From the NCBI GenBank assembly GCA_008636095.1, contig VSJD01000188.1:1-10000 (forward strand): DNA of 10,000 nucleotides. Direction: 5' to 3'. Positions 1-7,168 of this stretch are shown piece by piece. The notes under the pieces were generated by a model. It saw only the letters and a program-made list of their open reading frames with translations, was not told the origin of the DNA and searched no databases. Position numbers and translations under genes: made by a program. Within the stretch, counting starts at the first letter, position 1; every line of letters starts with the position of its first letter. The stretch is from Kiritimatiellota bacterium. GTDB lineage: Bacteria; Verrucomicrobiota; Kiritimatiellia; JAAZAB01.

Positions 1-3000
1 AGCGAAAAGGTGCCCGTCAAGGCCGGGCTTGCGGCAAGCTGCACCGTGGAGTATATCGTTGACACTGCAAACATGTGCGCCGGGGGAGTGTTCGCCGCTC
101 CCGGCGACCCGACGGAAACCAAACTGGTCAGCGCCGGTTTCAATTTAAAGGCCGGCGAATATCATTTTAAAGCCGATATTAAAAGCGATTACAAGTGTGC
201 CGCTGACAAGCCATATAATTTCTTCCTGGTTCACAGCGCGGACAAAGGCTATGAAGCGATCCCGCAGGCGGAAGCTCCCCTGAAAAGCGACGGCTGGGTG
301 CGGGTGCAGGGTGACATCCTGGCGGACAAGGATCGGATATCCGAAATCTGGCTGGTCAAATGGGCTCAAAGGCAAATCACGGGCGAGTTGCTCGTGGACA
401 ATATTGAAATCATCGACAAAAAAACCGGTCAAAATTTGCTCCCTAACGGGGATTTTCAGAATGGGCCATTCGGTTGGTCGACTTGCACCCCGCTGTGCAA
501 AGGTTTTGGCAATGGCGCGGAAAAGATCACTTATAGTTACTCCATGGCCACCGGGCAATCAGCGCTATACCAATCCCCTCTTTTCTGCCAGTCCCTGATA
601 AACGAAAATCCACGTATATCCAGTCAATTTGTCAATTTCGCCGACAAAGGCGCATACCGGGTGGATGAATTGTTTTTATCAGTGGATGCTCCTGAACGAT
701 TAAGCCTGGTGCTGAAGAGCGACAAGGCGGATGGGGCGCAGAAAGTTTATTGCGAGATAAAAATGCCGGATTCCTGCCGCATCTGTTTCCCGGTGGAACA
801 GTCGTCGGCGGTGGAGCCCGGGCGCGTCGAAGAAAAAATTTTCAGCGAAAACGGCGAGGTTACGAGAAGTTACGTGATGGAATTCGATAGCGGCGCCCTT
901 ACGCACGCCAAGGACGCATCGTGGAAATACGTGGCGATCCCCGTGGTTTTCGAGGCGACCGCATTGGAGGCGGGCAAAGAGAGCGGGACGATACTGTACA
1001 AGGCCTGGATCGACGAAAAAGAGAAAGAGGGTGACTATCACAAGCTGAAGATAGGAATCCTCCCTCCGCTTGCCGGCAAGCAGCCCGGATCTTTGCCGCT
1101 TATCATTTGGGCTTATCCAAGCATGAATGAATTCCACATGCTGAGCAATGACCAGCAGGAAAAATTCATTTCTAAAATGGCGCACGCGGGTTTCAATTAC
1201 GCCGCGATTAAAAAAAGTGCGGTGGAAAAGTTTGCCGGGAAGGGAATCAAGGGGTTCACGCTTTTGCCGACGGTATCGATCGCGGGTAATTTCCCTTGTG
1301 TCAAAGAATTTATAAAAGAACATCCCGAAGCTGCCGCCCGGTATCCCGATGGCAAGGCGGCCGAAGCAATTGATCCTGCGTACCTGCTGGAGGAAAATTG
1401 TCTTTTTCAGCAGCCCATGAAAGAAGTGTTCCGGCAATACGTCCAGGCGTTTCCGGCCCAGCTGAACTGGGATTACGAATTCAATGTCACGCCGAATGGG
1501 AAGAACGATAGAACGCAAATCGGATTTTCCGACCGGAACATGGAAATGTTCCGAAGGCATGCCAATATTCCCGAAACTGAGCCGCTCGACGCCAAGGCGA
1601 TATCCAGCCGCTTTGCCGACAAATGGATTGACTTCCGGTGCTGGCAGAACGCCCGCACGGCGGGCTTGTACCGGAAGCTCATCAAGGAAATCAAACCAGA
1701 TTGCATCTTCTCGTTCTACAGCGGCTATCCGCCTGATAGCGCGACGCACTACGGGGCGAAGTGGGAGTACCTGAGCAAGGAGGTTGATCTCCCCATGTGC
1801 GGTTACGGCGGCAACAACAAGGTCATGATGAATTCAATTACGCAAAGTTATTTTAACGCCGGGCTGCTCATCATGGCGTATGCGGACCAGAACCCGCTGG
1901 AAAACACGCTGGTCAATTTCCTCGCCGAGGCAGGCAGCTATATGACGTATATCCATTTTGTCATTGACGGGCGTTTTTTCCAGGCCGCGTCGCGCGCGTC
2001 GGCGATCGCCGCGGATTTCGAGGAATTCTTCCTGAATTTGAAAGGAAACCGGCGCGACGAACTCGTCTGCGGGGACGACGCGAAGCCCAGGCAGGACGTC
2101 AAGGTGATAGTCAACGGCGACAGGCGGCTGCTCCTGGTTTTCAACTATTCGGCGGAAGATAAATTGATTCATCTCAGGAACAAAGATGTCCCACCCGGCT
2201 TCGTTGGGGTTGACCACGACACGAAGGAGCTGATCAGAGGGGTGGAATCCATGGAGCTGCGCGTAGCCCCGTGGAAGGTTAAAGCTGTCTACCTTTGCCC
2301 TGAAAAGGAAACTGCGGTCAGCTTGAATATCGCACCGATCCCGGAAGATATGCCTAATTACAGGGGCAGGGTCGCGCGCTGGCGCGACGGCCAATCTCAT
2401 ATGAAAAAGTACGAGCTGAAATATGGCGGTGTACCGGTCCTCGATGAATCGGCAGCCGTGACCAATATGCCGGGCTGCTGTTTCCAGTTTCCCGGGGAGG
2501 CGGCCAAGTTTGACCCTGTTTACTGGCAGGTGCGGGCAGTTGACCTTAAGGGCAAAAACAAGGGGCCATGGTCCAAGGTGTCCTCAATGAAGCTCAATGG
2601 CTCAACCCCCTTTTATCGCCATGCGCAGACGGAGCATGACCCTTTTAGCGGATTTGGCTTGTACTGGGAGAAGCATTCATGGTGTGCCGGCGGCGCGCTG
2701 AACATACTTGAAAAGGACTATGCGGTTACGCATGGCGGCGAGTATTCGTTGAAATGTAAAAATCTTTTTATTGACGGCTGTTCCTTCTGGAGAAATCCGC
2801 GCACGCCGGGGAGTGCCACAAAGCTGCCGAAAGTTGCGGCTGGCGAGAAGTACGTTTTGAGCTCATGGCTGAAGACCGAGGGCCCGGAAGTCCGTTCTTA
2901 CGTCGCAGTCGATATCCTTAATGGCGAAGCAAAGGGGATTAAATCATTCAAGTCCGCAGAGATCGCGGGAAGTTCGGATTGGAGCAAAGTCGATCTGGAA

Positions 3001-3102
3001 ATTGCCGTTCCGAAAGATGCGGACACTTTCCGGGTTTCATTCTGGGTCAACGGAAAGGGGACGGGTTGGTGCGGGGATATGAAACTCGCGAAAATACAAT
3101 GA
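1..3102 (+). CDS. Large multidomain glycoside-hydrolase-like protein, 5' end outside window
   Basis: The frame is open to base 1, so the true start and any signal peptide lie upstream; the GTG at base 10 is only the first in-window start codon, and residue numbers here count from it. Residues about 1-140 look like a carbohydrate-binding beta-sandwich ending in LLVDNIEII. NLLPNGDF near 142 is a typical opening of a CBM4/9-like module. Residues about 363-677 look like a TIM barrel: IIWAYPSMNEF strand, NWDYEFN with acidic residues D488 and E490, and an FSFYSGYPP strand. A small beta domain follows (about 700-757), then an FN3-like piece ending WQVRAVDLKGKNKGPWS (about 770-865), then a C-terminal binding-type domain with HGGEYSLKC and SSWLKTEG. 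A role in cleaving or binding polysaccharide outside the cytoplasm is inferred from this layout; I cannot assign a GH family or substrate. D488 and E490 are only candidate catalytic acids. It ends in TGA with a GC-rich hairpin 12 bases later. Confidence 0.85.
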   Translation, partial: SEKVPVKAGLAASCTVEYIVDTANMCAGGVFAAPGDPTETKLVSAGFNLKAGEYHFKADIKSDYKCAADKPYNFFLVHSADKGYEAIPQAEAPLKSDGWVRVQGDILADKDRISEIWLVKWAQRQITGELLVDNIEIIDKKTGQNLLPNGDFQNGPFGWSTCTPLCKGFGNGAEKITYSYSMATGQSALYQSPLFCQSLINENPRISSQFVNFADKGAYRVDELFLSVDAPERLSLVLKSDKADGAQKVYCEIKMPDSCRICFPVEQSSAVEPGRVEEKIFSENGEVTRSYVMEFDSGALTHAKDASWKYVAIPVVFEATALEAGKESGTILYKAWIDEKEKEGDYHKLKIGILPPLAGKQPGSLPLIIWAYPSMNEFHMLSNDQQEKFISKMAHAGFNYAAIKKSAVEKFAGKGIKGFTLLPTVSIAGNFPCVKEFIKEHPEAAARYPDGKAAEAIDPAYLLEENCLFQQPMKEVFRQYVQAFPAQLNWDYEFNVTPNGKNDRTQIGFSDRNMEMFRRHANIPETEPLDAKAISSRFADKWIDFRCWQNARTAGLYRKLIKEIKPDCIFSFYSGYPPDSATHYGAKWEYLSKEVDLPMCGYGGNNKVMMNSITQSYFNAGLLIMAYADQNPLENTLVNFLAEAGSYMTYIHFVIDGRFFQAASRASAIAADFEEFFLNLKGNRRDELVCGDDAKPRQDVKVIVNGDRRLLLVFNYSAEDKLIHLRNKDVPPGFVGVDHDTKELIRGVESMELRVAPWKVKAVYLCPEKETAVSLNIAPIPEDMPNYRGRVARWRDGQSHMKKYELKYGGVPVLDESAAVTNMPGCCFQFPGEAAKFDPVYWQVRAVDLKGKNKGPWSKVSSMKLNGSTPFYRHAQTEHDPFSGFGLYWEKHSWCAGGALNILEKDYAVTHGGEYSLKCKNLFIDGCSFWRNPRTPGSATKLPKVAAGEKYVLSSWLKTEGPEVRSYVAVDILNGEAKGIKSFKSAEIAGSSDWSKVDLEIAVPKDADTFRVSFWVNGKGTGWCGDMKLAKIQ

Positions 3103-3114
3103 CCCGATCACCAC

Positions 3115-3132
3115 GCCCGGGCGTAGCCGGGC
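3115..3132 (+). terminator. GC-rich hairpin after the glycosidase-like gene
   Basis: GCCCGG (3115-3120) and CCGGGC (3127-3132) form a perfect 6-bp stem around the loop GCGTAG, starting 12 bases after the stop codon. No T-tract follows on either strand, so it is not a classic intrinsic terminator; it could be a 3'-end stabiliser or a Rho-type or imperfect terminator. GGGCGTAGC in it also occurs, inverted, in the palindrome at 5912-5959, which may be chance. Confidence 0.3.
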
Positions 3133-3150
3133 CGGGGGAGAGATAGGTGG

Positions 3151-3240
3151 TCAGTCCTTGTCCTCTTCGACTGTCTCCCTGTCAACGGGCAACAACTTCT
3201 TCCTTTGCGTCTTAACACCTTTGCGATAGATTCTGCGCAT
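3151..3240 (-). CDS. Possible 29-residue basic/acidic peptide
   Basis: Reading leftwards from ATG at 3240-3238 to TGA at 3153-3151 gives a 29-residue peptide with a strongly basic first half (MRRIYRKGVKTQRKK) and an acidic tail (ETVEEDKD). It fills most of the gap before the Deg-type protease gene, and its start codon overlaps that gene's start codon on the other strand. I see no Shine-Dalgarno sequence upstream and recognise no family. An open frame of this length can easily arise by chance, so this is a weak call, listed because the charge pattern is unusual and nothing else explains the gap. Confidence 0.2.
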   Translation of the reverse strand: MRRIYRKGVKTQRKKLLPVDRETVEEDKD

Positions 3241-4747
3241 GCAAGCGATACTACGCTACGGGATATTGCTGGTAATAACGTGGGTTGCCGTCACGGTTGG
3301 GCTCAATGCACAGGCGGCGTGGTTGGGTAAGCATGGGTTCCGGGAGTCGGTGGTCAAGGTCTATACCACCATTCAGCGCGAGGACTATGCCTGGCCCTGG
3401 CAACCGGCGGCGCCATCCTCGGCCAGCGGCTCCGGATTCATTATCGGCAAAAAACGGATCCTGACCAATGCCCACGTCGTCTCCGATGCGCGGTTCATCG
3501 AAGTCCAGCGCGAAGGCCAGTCGCGCCGCTACCCAGCCGAAGTGGCCTTTATCGGCCATGACTGCGACCTGGCAGTCCTGACAGTCCGCGATCCCGAATT
3601 CTACGCCGAAGCCGTACCCATGGAGCTGGGTGATGGCCTGCCGGATCTGAACGAGGAAGTAATCGCGTTAGGCTACCCGATGGGCGGCGAACGGCTGTCG
3701 TTGACTAAGGGTGTGGTTTCGCGGATTGATTACCAGCTCTACACCCACAGCCAGGTGGATAGCCATCTCGTGATCCAGGTGGATGCCGCCATCAATCCGG
3801 GCAACAGCGGCGGCCCAGTGCTGTTCAAGGGCCGCGTGGTGGGCGTCGCGTTTCAGGGTATTCCCAACGCCCAGAACCTGGGCTATGCCATCCCCCTGCC
3901 GGTTATCCGGCATTTTCTGACGGACATTGAAGACGGCGTGTATGATGGTTACCCAGAACCGGGCATCTCCCACATGGAAACTCCGAACCCGGCCATGCGG
4001 CGGAACCTCGGTTTGCCGGGAAACGACACGGGCGTGGTTATTTCCTTCATTGACCCGTTTGGTTGTGCCATCGGTATCCTGCAGACCAACGACACATTGC
4101 TGGCCATTGACGGCCACGCCATCGCCAGCGATGGCACGGTCCGCCTGGACGGCCAGACGATTGAATACGTGGAACTCCTGGAGCGCAAGCAATGCGGCGA
4201 AACTGTGGCATTCAAGGTCTGGCGCAATGGGCAAGCCCTGGATATTTCCGTGCCCCTGGCCAACCGCAACGATCCTTTTGCATTCCGGTATGCCTACGAA
4301 CGCCGCCCGGAATATTTCATCATGGGTGGGCTGGTCTTTGCACCGCTAAGCCGCGGCCTGCTGATGGCCGCCGGCGGGGAACTGAACCAGTGGTATGCCC
4401 ATCATCTGTTGTATTACGCCACCTTCGCCAAGGTGGATGGCTTGATTAGCGGGCGCGACCAGTTTGTCGTTTTACGCAACCGGCTGGCCCATCCGGTGAA
4501 TGCGTACGATGAGCCCTACTTGAATAAAATCGTGCGTGAAATCAATGGACTTCCCATCCGCAACATGCAGGACCTGCCCTCCGCGTTCAGTAACCCGACT
4601 AATGGTTTTCACGTTATTCGTTTTTTAGATGATCCGGACCCCTTGATCCTAGACGCCACCGAAACAGCCAATGCTGACCCCGTCATTCAGCGCCGCTACA
4701 ATATTCCGGAGATCTCCCATATTGAACCGGCGGGGGTGCGGAAATGA
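3239..4747 (+). CDS. Exported Deg/HtrA-type serine protease, DEG9-like architecture
   Basis: A 502-residue protein. Residues 1-26 form a signal peptide: short n-region, hydrophobic core ILLVITWVAVTVGL, AQA cleavage motif. It should therefore act in the periplasm or outside the cell. The trypsin-like domain (about 33-230) has a complete triad: H79 in LTNAHVV, D110 in HDCDLAVLTV and S190 in NPGNSGGPV. A PDZ domain covers about 240-340, and residues about 355-502 form a second, degenerate PDZ-like domain beginning RRPEYFIMGGLVF. From memory, this order and the YFI-GG/AG-F-F and LD-T-A-...-IP signatures resemble plant DEG9 more than bacterial DegP or DegS. The expected role is ATP-independent cleavage of damaged envelope proteins. 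The ATG start is chosen because it gives a well-formed signal peptide; no Shine-Dalgarno is obvious. Its TGA stop overlaps an ATG in the frame of the downstream paralogue, suggesting one transcript. Confidence 0.9.
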   Translation: MQAILRYGILLVITWVAVTVGLNAQAAWLGKHGFRESVVKVYTTIQREDYAWPWQPAAPSSASGSGFIIGKKRILTNAHVVSDARFIEVQREGQSRRYPAEVAFIGHDCDLAVLTVRDPEFYAEAVPMELGDGLPDLNEEVIALGYPMGGERLSLTKGVVSRIDYQLYTHSQVDSHLVIQVDAAINPGNSGGPVLFKGRVVGVAFQGIPNAQNLGYAIPLPVIRHFLTDIEDGVYDGYPEPGISHMETPNPAMRRNLGLPGNDTGVVISFIDPFGCAIGILQTNDTLLAIDGHAIASDGTVRLDGQTIEYVELLERKQCGETVAFKVWRNGQALDISVPLANRNDPFAFRYAYERRPEYFIMGGLVFAPLSRGLLMAAGGELNQWYAHHLLYYATFAKVDGLISGRDQFVVLRNRLAHPVNAYDEPYLNKIVREINGLPIRNMQDLPSAFSNPTNGFHVIRFLDDPDPLILDATETANADPVIQRRYNIPEISHIEPAGVRK

Positions 4748-4763
4748 GAAATGTTTTGAAAAT

Positions 4764-4826
4764 AGCCGACATAAAGTCGGCTCTACATGTAGGCATTCCC
4801 AATGTAGAGCCGGTTTTATACCGGCT
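4764..4826. repeat. Double-hairpin palindromic element between the two Deg-like genes
   Basis: Two arms, 4764-4788 and 4802-4826, are inverted copies of each other at 21 of 25 positions, separated by 13 bases. Each arm contains its own hairpin: AGCCGAC-ATAAA-GTCGGCT (4764-4782) and AGCCGGT-TTTAT-ACCGGCT (4808-4826), both with 7-bp stems and 5-base loops. The four arm differences fall in paired stem positions and preserve the local pairing, so the small hairpins seem to be what is maintained. A direct repeat of GCATTTT follows at 4829-4842. The size and shape suit a REP- or MITE-like mobile palindrome. It lies in the same open frame as the downstream gene and so creates an apparent N-terminal extension. 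Confidence 0.75.
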
Positions 4827-4863
4827 ATGCATTTTGCATTTTCACGGCCTCCGAATGCCCCTG

Positions 4864-6384
4864 ATGAAATTGACGGCATGTTCGATTGTTCTGTTGACGG
4901 GCCTACTTTTCGCCCTGCCCGGGCCGACGGTTGCGGCGCCGGCGCCGGACTACGACGCCAGCGTGGTGGAGATCACAGTCACCTATCAGGACTATGACCC
5001 CCAGATTCCCTGGCGTAAAAAAGCATCCGCTCGCCGCCAGGGTTACGGTGTAGTCATCAGCGCGGGCCAAGTCCTGACCACTGAGGACCTGGTGCGCAAC
5101 CAGACCCAGGTGGAACTACGCCGGGCTAAGAGTGGCGCCAAGCTGGCGGCCACCGTGCTGGAAGCCGATGACCAGCTTAACACCGCACTCCTGACATTCA
5201 GTAATAGTGTGACCGCCAATGCGGTTGCGGCCGCTAACGCGCTCCTTCCCATGTCACTGGCCGACACCATCCGGCGCGACGACCGGCTGACCATTGTTAA
5301 ACTGGAGAAGACCGGCGAATTTCAAACCAGCGAGGGACGGGTGGTGGAGTTATCCGCCTCCGCATCGCCCCGCCCGCTGGCGCTCAAGGTACTGACGCAA
5401 TCGAGTATTGACGGCAACGGGACACCGGCGTTGCTCAACGGACAGTTGGCGGGTATCAGCGTGGCGTACGACAAAAAAACGCAGACGGGCTTGTTTATCC
5501 CCTGCACCACCCTTCGCCGGTTTATTACAGATGCCAATTCCCCGCCATATAAAGGACTGGCCTGGGCCGGTTTCCAATTTGAGCCCTTATTGGATCCAGT
5601 CAAACGCCGCTATCTGGGCGTGACCGAAACAAATGGCGGCATCGTGGTCACAAAAACAACGCCCGGCTCCGGCGCCGCCGAGGTTCTGCAAGCAGGCGAC
5701 GTCATCACGGCCTGGGACGGGATCCCGATTGACGCCCAGGGTTATTACACCGATACGGACTTCGGCCGCTTGCGCCTGGCATATCTCATTGGCGGCCGCC
5801 GCGCGGCGGGGGACAGCGTTCCGGTTGCAATCGTGCGGGACCGGAAGCCGCGCACCGTGCAAGTCTTACTTAAGCGTCAGCGTGATCGCGACGAGTTTAT
5901 TCCGGAAGCCATCTCGCCTGGGCGACCAGGCTCCGCCGGAGCGCTACGCCCAGGCGAGAGCGTGGAATACCTGGTGGAGGGCGGGCTGGTACTGCGAGAA
6001 TTGACGGGAAACTACCTGCGCGCCTCCGGCGAGAATTGGAAACTCCAGATGAACCCGCGCCTGGTGTATTACTATTTGCACCAGGATAAATTCGCGCGCC
6101 AGCCGGGGGACCACGTGGTTCTGCTTTCCATGGTCCTGCCGGATTCCATCAATATCGGCTATCAGGAATTCCACGACCAGGCAGTCACCGCCGTCAATGG
6201 CCAGCCTATCCGAAACATGGCCGATGTTTTTCGGGTCGTGGATAGCGCCGGCGGCTTGCGACGTGTGACACTCCTGGGATGCGCCGTGGACTTGGCACTG
6301 GATAAAGCTGCCCTTACCGAGGCCAACCGGCGGATCGCCGAGCAATACCGCATCCCGCGCTTGCGCTACCAGAAGGAACGGTAA
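4864..6384 (+). CDS. Exported HtrA/Deg-family pseudoprotease paralogue
   Basis: A second Deg-like protein, about 506 residues from ATG 4864. The frame is open back to an ATG at 4744 that overlaps the previous stop, but the extra 40 residues are largely encoded by the palindrome; ATG 4864 (or 4855) puts MKLTACSIVLLTGLLFALPG at the N-terminus as a normal signal peptide. The choice is uncertain because neither 4855 nor 4864 has a clear Shine-Dalgarno, while a G-rich run precedes 4744. Aligning with the upstream paralogue (numbering from 4864), catalytic His becomes D75 (LTTEDLV), Asp becomes N106 (QLNTALLTF) and Ser becomes N185 (DGNGTPALL), so no serine-protease triad remains. The fold around these sites, a PDZ domain (about 232-338) and a second PDZ-like domain with INIGYQEFHDQAV and VNGQPIRNM (about 365-500) are retained. 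Likely a non-catalytic partner, substrate-binding subunit or regulator of the protease in the envelope (inference). An in-frame palindrome encodes part of the inter-domain linker. Confidence 0.88.
   Translation: MKLTACSIVLLTGLLFALPGPTVAAPAPDYDASVVEITVTYQDYDPQIPWRKKASARRQGYGVVISAGQVLTTEDLVRNQTQVELRRAKSGAKLAATVLEADDQLNTALLTFSNSVTANAVAAANALLPMSLADTIRRDDRLTIVKLEKTGEFQTSEGRVVELSASASPRPLALKVLTQSSIDGNGTPALLNGQLAGISVAYDKKTQTGLFIPCTTLRRFITDANSPPYKGLAWAGFQFEPLLDPVKRRYLGVTETNGGIVVTKTTPGSGAAEVLQAGDVITAWDGIPIDAQGYYTDTDFGRLRLAYLIGGRRAAGDSVPVAIVRDRKPRTVQVLLKRQRDRDEFIPEAISPGRPGSAGALRPGESVEYLVEGGLVLRELTGNYLRASGENWKLQMNPRLVYYYLHQDKFARQPGDHVVLLSMVLPDSINIGYQEFHDQAVTAVNGQPIRNMADVFRVVDSAGGLRRVTLLGCAVDLALDKAALTEANRRIAEQYRIPRLRYQKER
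5912..5959. repeat. Perfect nested palindrome inside the pseudoprotease gene
   Basis: Bases 5912-5924 (TCTCGCCTGGGCG) are exactly inverted at 5947-5959, a 13-bp perfect stem. Between them GCTCC (5930-5934) and GGAGC (5938-5942) form a second stem around GCC. The 48-base element keeps the reading frame and encodes a Gly/Pro/Ala-rich stretch, SPGRPGSAGALRPGE, at the junction between the PDZ domain and the second PDZ-like domain. The active paralogue lacks it there and reads straight through with FRYAYERRPEYF. This looks like in-frame insertion of a REP-like palindrome at a tolerant linker. Confidence 0.7.
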
Positions 6385-6398
6385 ACCTAAATCCTGAA

Positions 6399-6530
6399 TT
6401 TTAACCACTGACACAGATCCCGACCTCGTAGAGAGTCGGGACGGATAACATCTTAATTTTCACGCGGTTACCGGTTTTAATATCGCAAATAATAATCTGC
6501 GTTTATCCGTGTTCATCTGTGGTTAGATTA
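6399..6530. repeat. MITE-like repeat with AACCAC terminal inverted repeats and internal hairpin
   Basis: The left end TTTTAACCAC-TGAC-ACAGAT (about 6399-6418) is imperfectly inverted at the right end CATCTGTGGTTA (about 6514-6525). Inside, TCCCGAC (6418-6424) and GTCGGGA (6435-6441) form a 7-bp stem that could also serve as a 3'-end hairpin for the pseudoprotease gene, though no clear T-tract follows directly. The right end, with CTGCGTTTATCC and GTTCATCTGTGGTTA, resembles a short sequence I recall as dispersed in many environmental bacterial genomes; that recollection is unverified. No open frame of interest lies in it. Confidence 0.5.
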
Positions 6531-6552
6531 AACTGCTCGTTTTAGGGTGGGT

Positions 6553-6804
6553 TTACGGCGGGATTTCCTCGAAGTTTTGGCGGCGCTGTTTGTTGATGTC
6601 CTTGATTTTCGCTTTGGTGCGCTGGCCGGCATCCACGGAAGTCTTACCGGTAAATCCCTCGATCGCCTGACGGGCCACCGATTTTTCCGACGGCGCCGCG
6701 TTGGATTGCGGCGGCGGTTGCCCTGCCGTTACCGTCATTTTATCCGCGGGTGCGCATCCAGTCACCCAGATCGCCGCAAACCCGATCAGCCAAAAATATT
6801 TCAT
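6553..6804 (-). CDS. Small predicted lipoprotein of unknown function
   Basis: An 83-residue protein starting MKYFWLIGFAAIWVTGC. A short positive n-region, hydrophobic core and the lipobox VTGC with C17 predict a lipoprotein signal peptide, leaving a mature peptide of about 67 residues anchored in a membrane. The mature part is polar and Pro/Gln-rich at first (AGQPPPQSNAAPSEKS), then charged (QRTKAKIKDINKQRRQNFEEIPP) and probably partly disordered or helical. AGGAG at 6818-6814 sits 9 bases before the ATG, a good Shine-Dalgarno, which is why I prefer this frame to the + strand frame over the same bases. I recognise no family. It stands alone, about 360 bases from gdhA, and points towards the convergent pseudoprotease gene. 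Confidence 0.7.
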   Translation of the reverse strand: MKYFWLIGFAAIWVTGCAPADKMTVTAGQPPPQSNAAPSEKSVARQAIEGFTGKTSVDAGQRTKAKIKDINKQRRQNFEEIPP

Positions 6805-7168
6805 AAGCCCTCTCTCCTGCTACGCTAAACACAGCAAGGTAGCTGACCGGAAACATGGCTCCTGAAGACGTTCGAGTCCCGAATGGACTGACCATTCGTG
6901 GGTGGTATCGCGCCGGGTCTGCGGGCGCGATGGCGTCCGCGACGCGCATTTCGGTTCCCGCCACGGGATTCGAAAAGGGTCGGCAAGTTTGCCGTAGATG
7001 CCGACGCGCGGCGCGAAGCGCTGGATATGTATCCGCGCGAGCGCCGGAAGACGACAGATGCGGCAAAATCGCCGGCCCGTTTCGAAAGAAATGCGCGGCG
7101 CATTTACCCCGCCAATACAACCTTGTCCCCAGTCATTACCAATAAATGCACCCTACACCCTTACTTCC
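6805..7168. other. 364-base gap, no convincing gene, rich in inverted repeats
   Basis: Open frames here are short, mutually overlapping and arginine-rich, as expected of GC-rich non-coding DNA. The gap must contain the lipoprotein promoter (not identified with confidence) and the gdhA 3' end. It holds several inverted repeats: CGAATGG/CCATTCG (6880-6898), TCGCGCC/GGCGCGA (6908-6930), CGGCAA-GT-TTGCCG (6981-6994) with the alternative pairing GTCGGCA/TGCCGAC (6979-7005), and AAATGCGC/GCGCATTT (7089-7105). An 11-base near-match pair (6969-6979 with 7076-7086, 10 of 11) could enclose the middle hairpins. It may be a structured RNA or decayed sequence; I cannot tell which. Confidence 0.4.
7083..7105 (-). 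terminator. Candidate intrinsic terminator of gdhA
   Basis: Read on the - strand, AAATGC-GCCGC-GCATTT forms a hairpin (7105-7089) whose 3' side runs into TTTCTTTC, a weak interrupted U-tract. It lies about 65 bases after the gdhA stop codon and in the right orientation. The short, interrupted T-run lowers confidence. Confidence 0.4.

Noticed and set aside
700..1749. Long - strand open frame (about 349 codons) within the glycosidase-like gene
   Set aside because: It is antisense to a clearly domain-structured protein and its translation is Arg/His/Phe-rich with no recognisable motifs, typical of a mirror frame.
1834..2400. Second - strand frame (188 codons) in the same gene
   Set aside because: Same reason: an antisense shadow without domain signals.
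6547..6828. + strand frame opposite the small lipoprotein
   Set aside because: Arg-rich translation without motifs, whereas the - strand frame has a lipobox signal peptide and a good Shine-Dalgarno.
6865..6980. tRNA T-loop-like motifs (GTTCGAGTCCC near 6870 and TTCGAATCC on the - strand near 6970)
   Set aside because: The flanking bases do not form a 5-bp T-stem, and no acceptor, D or anticodon arms can be built.
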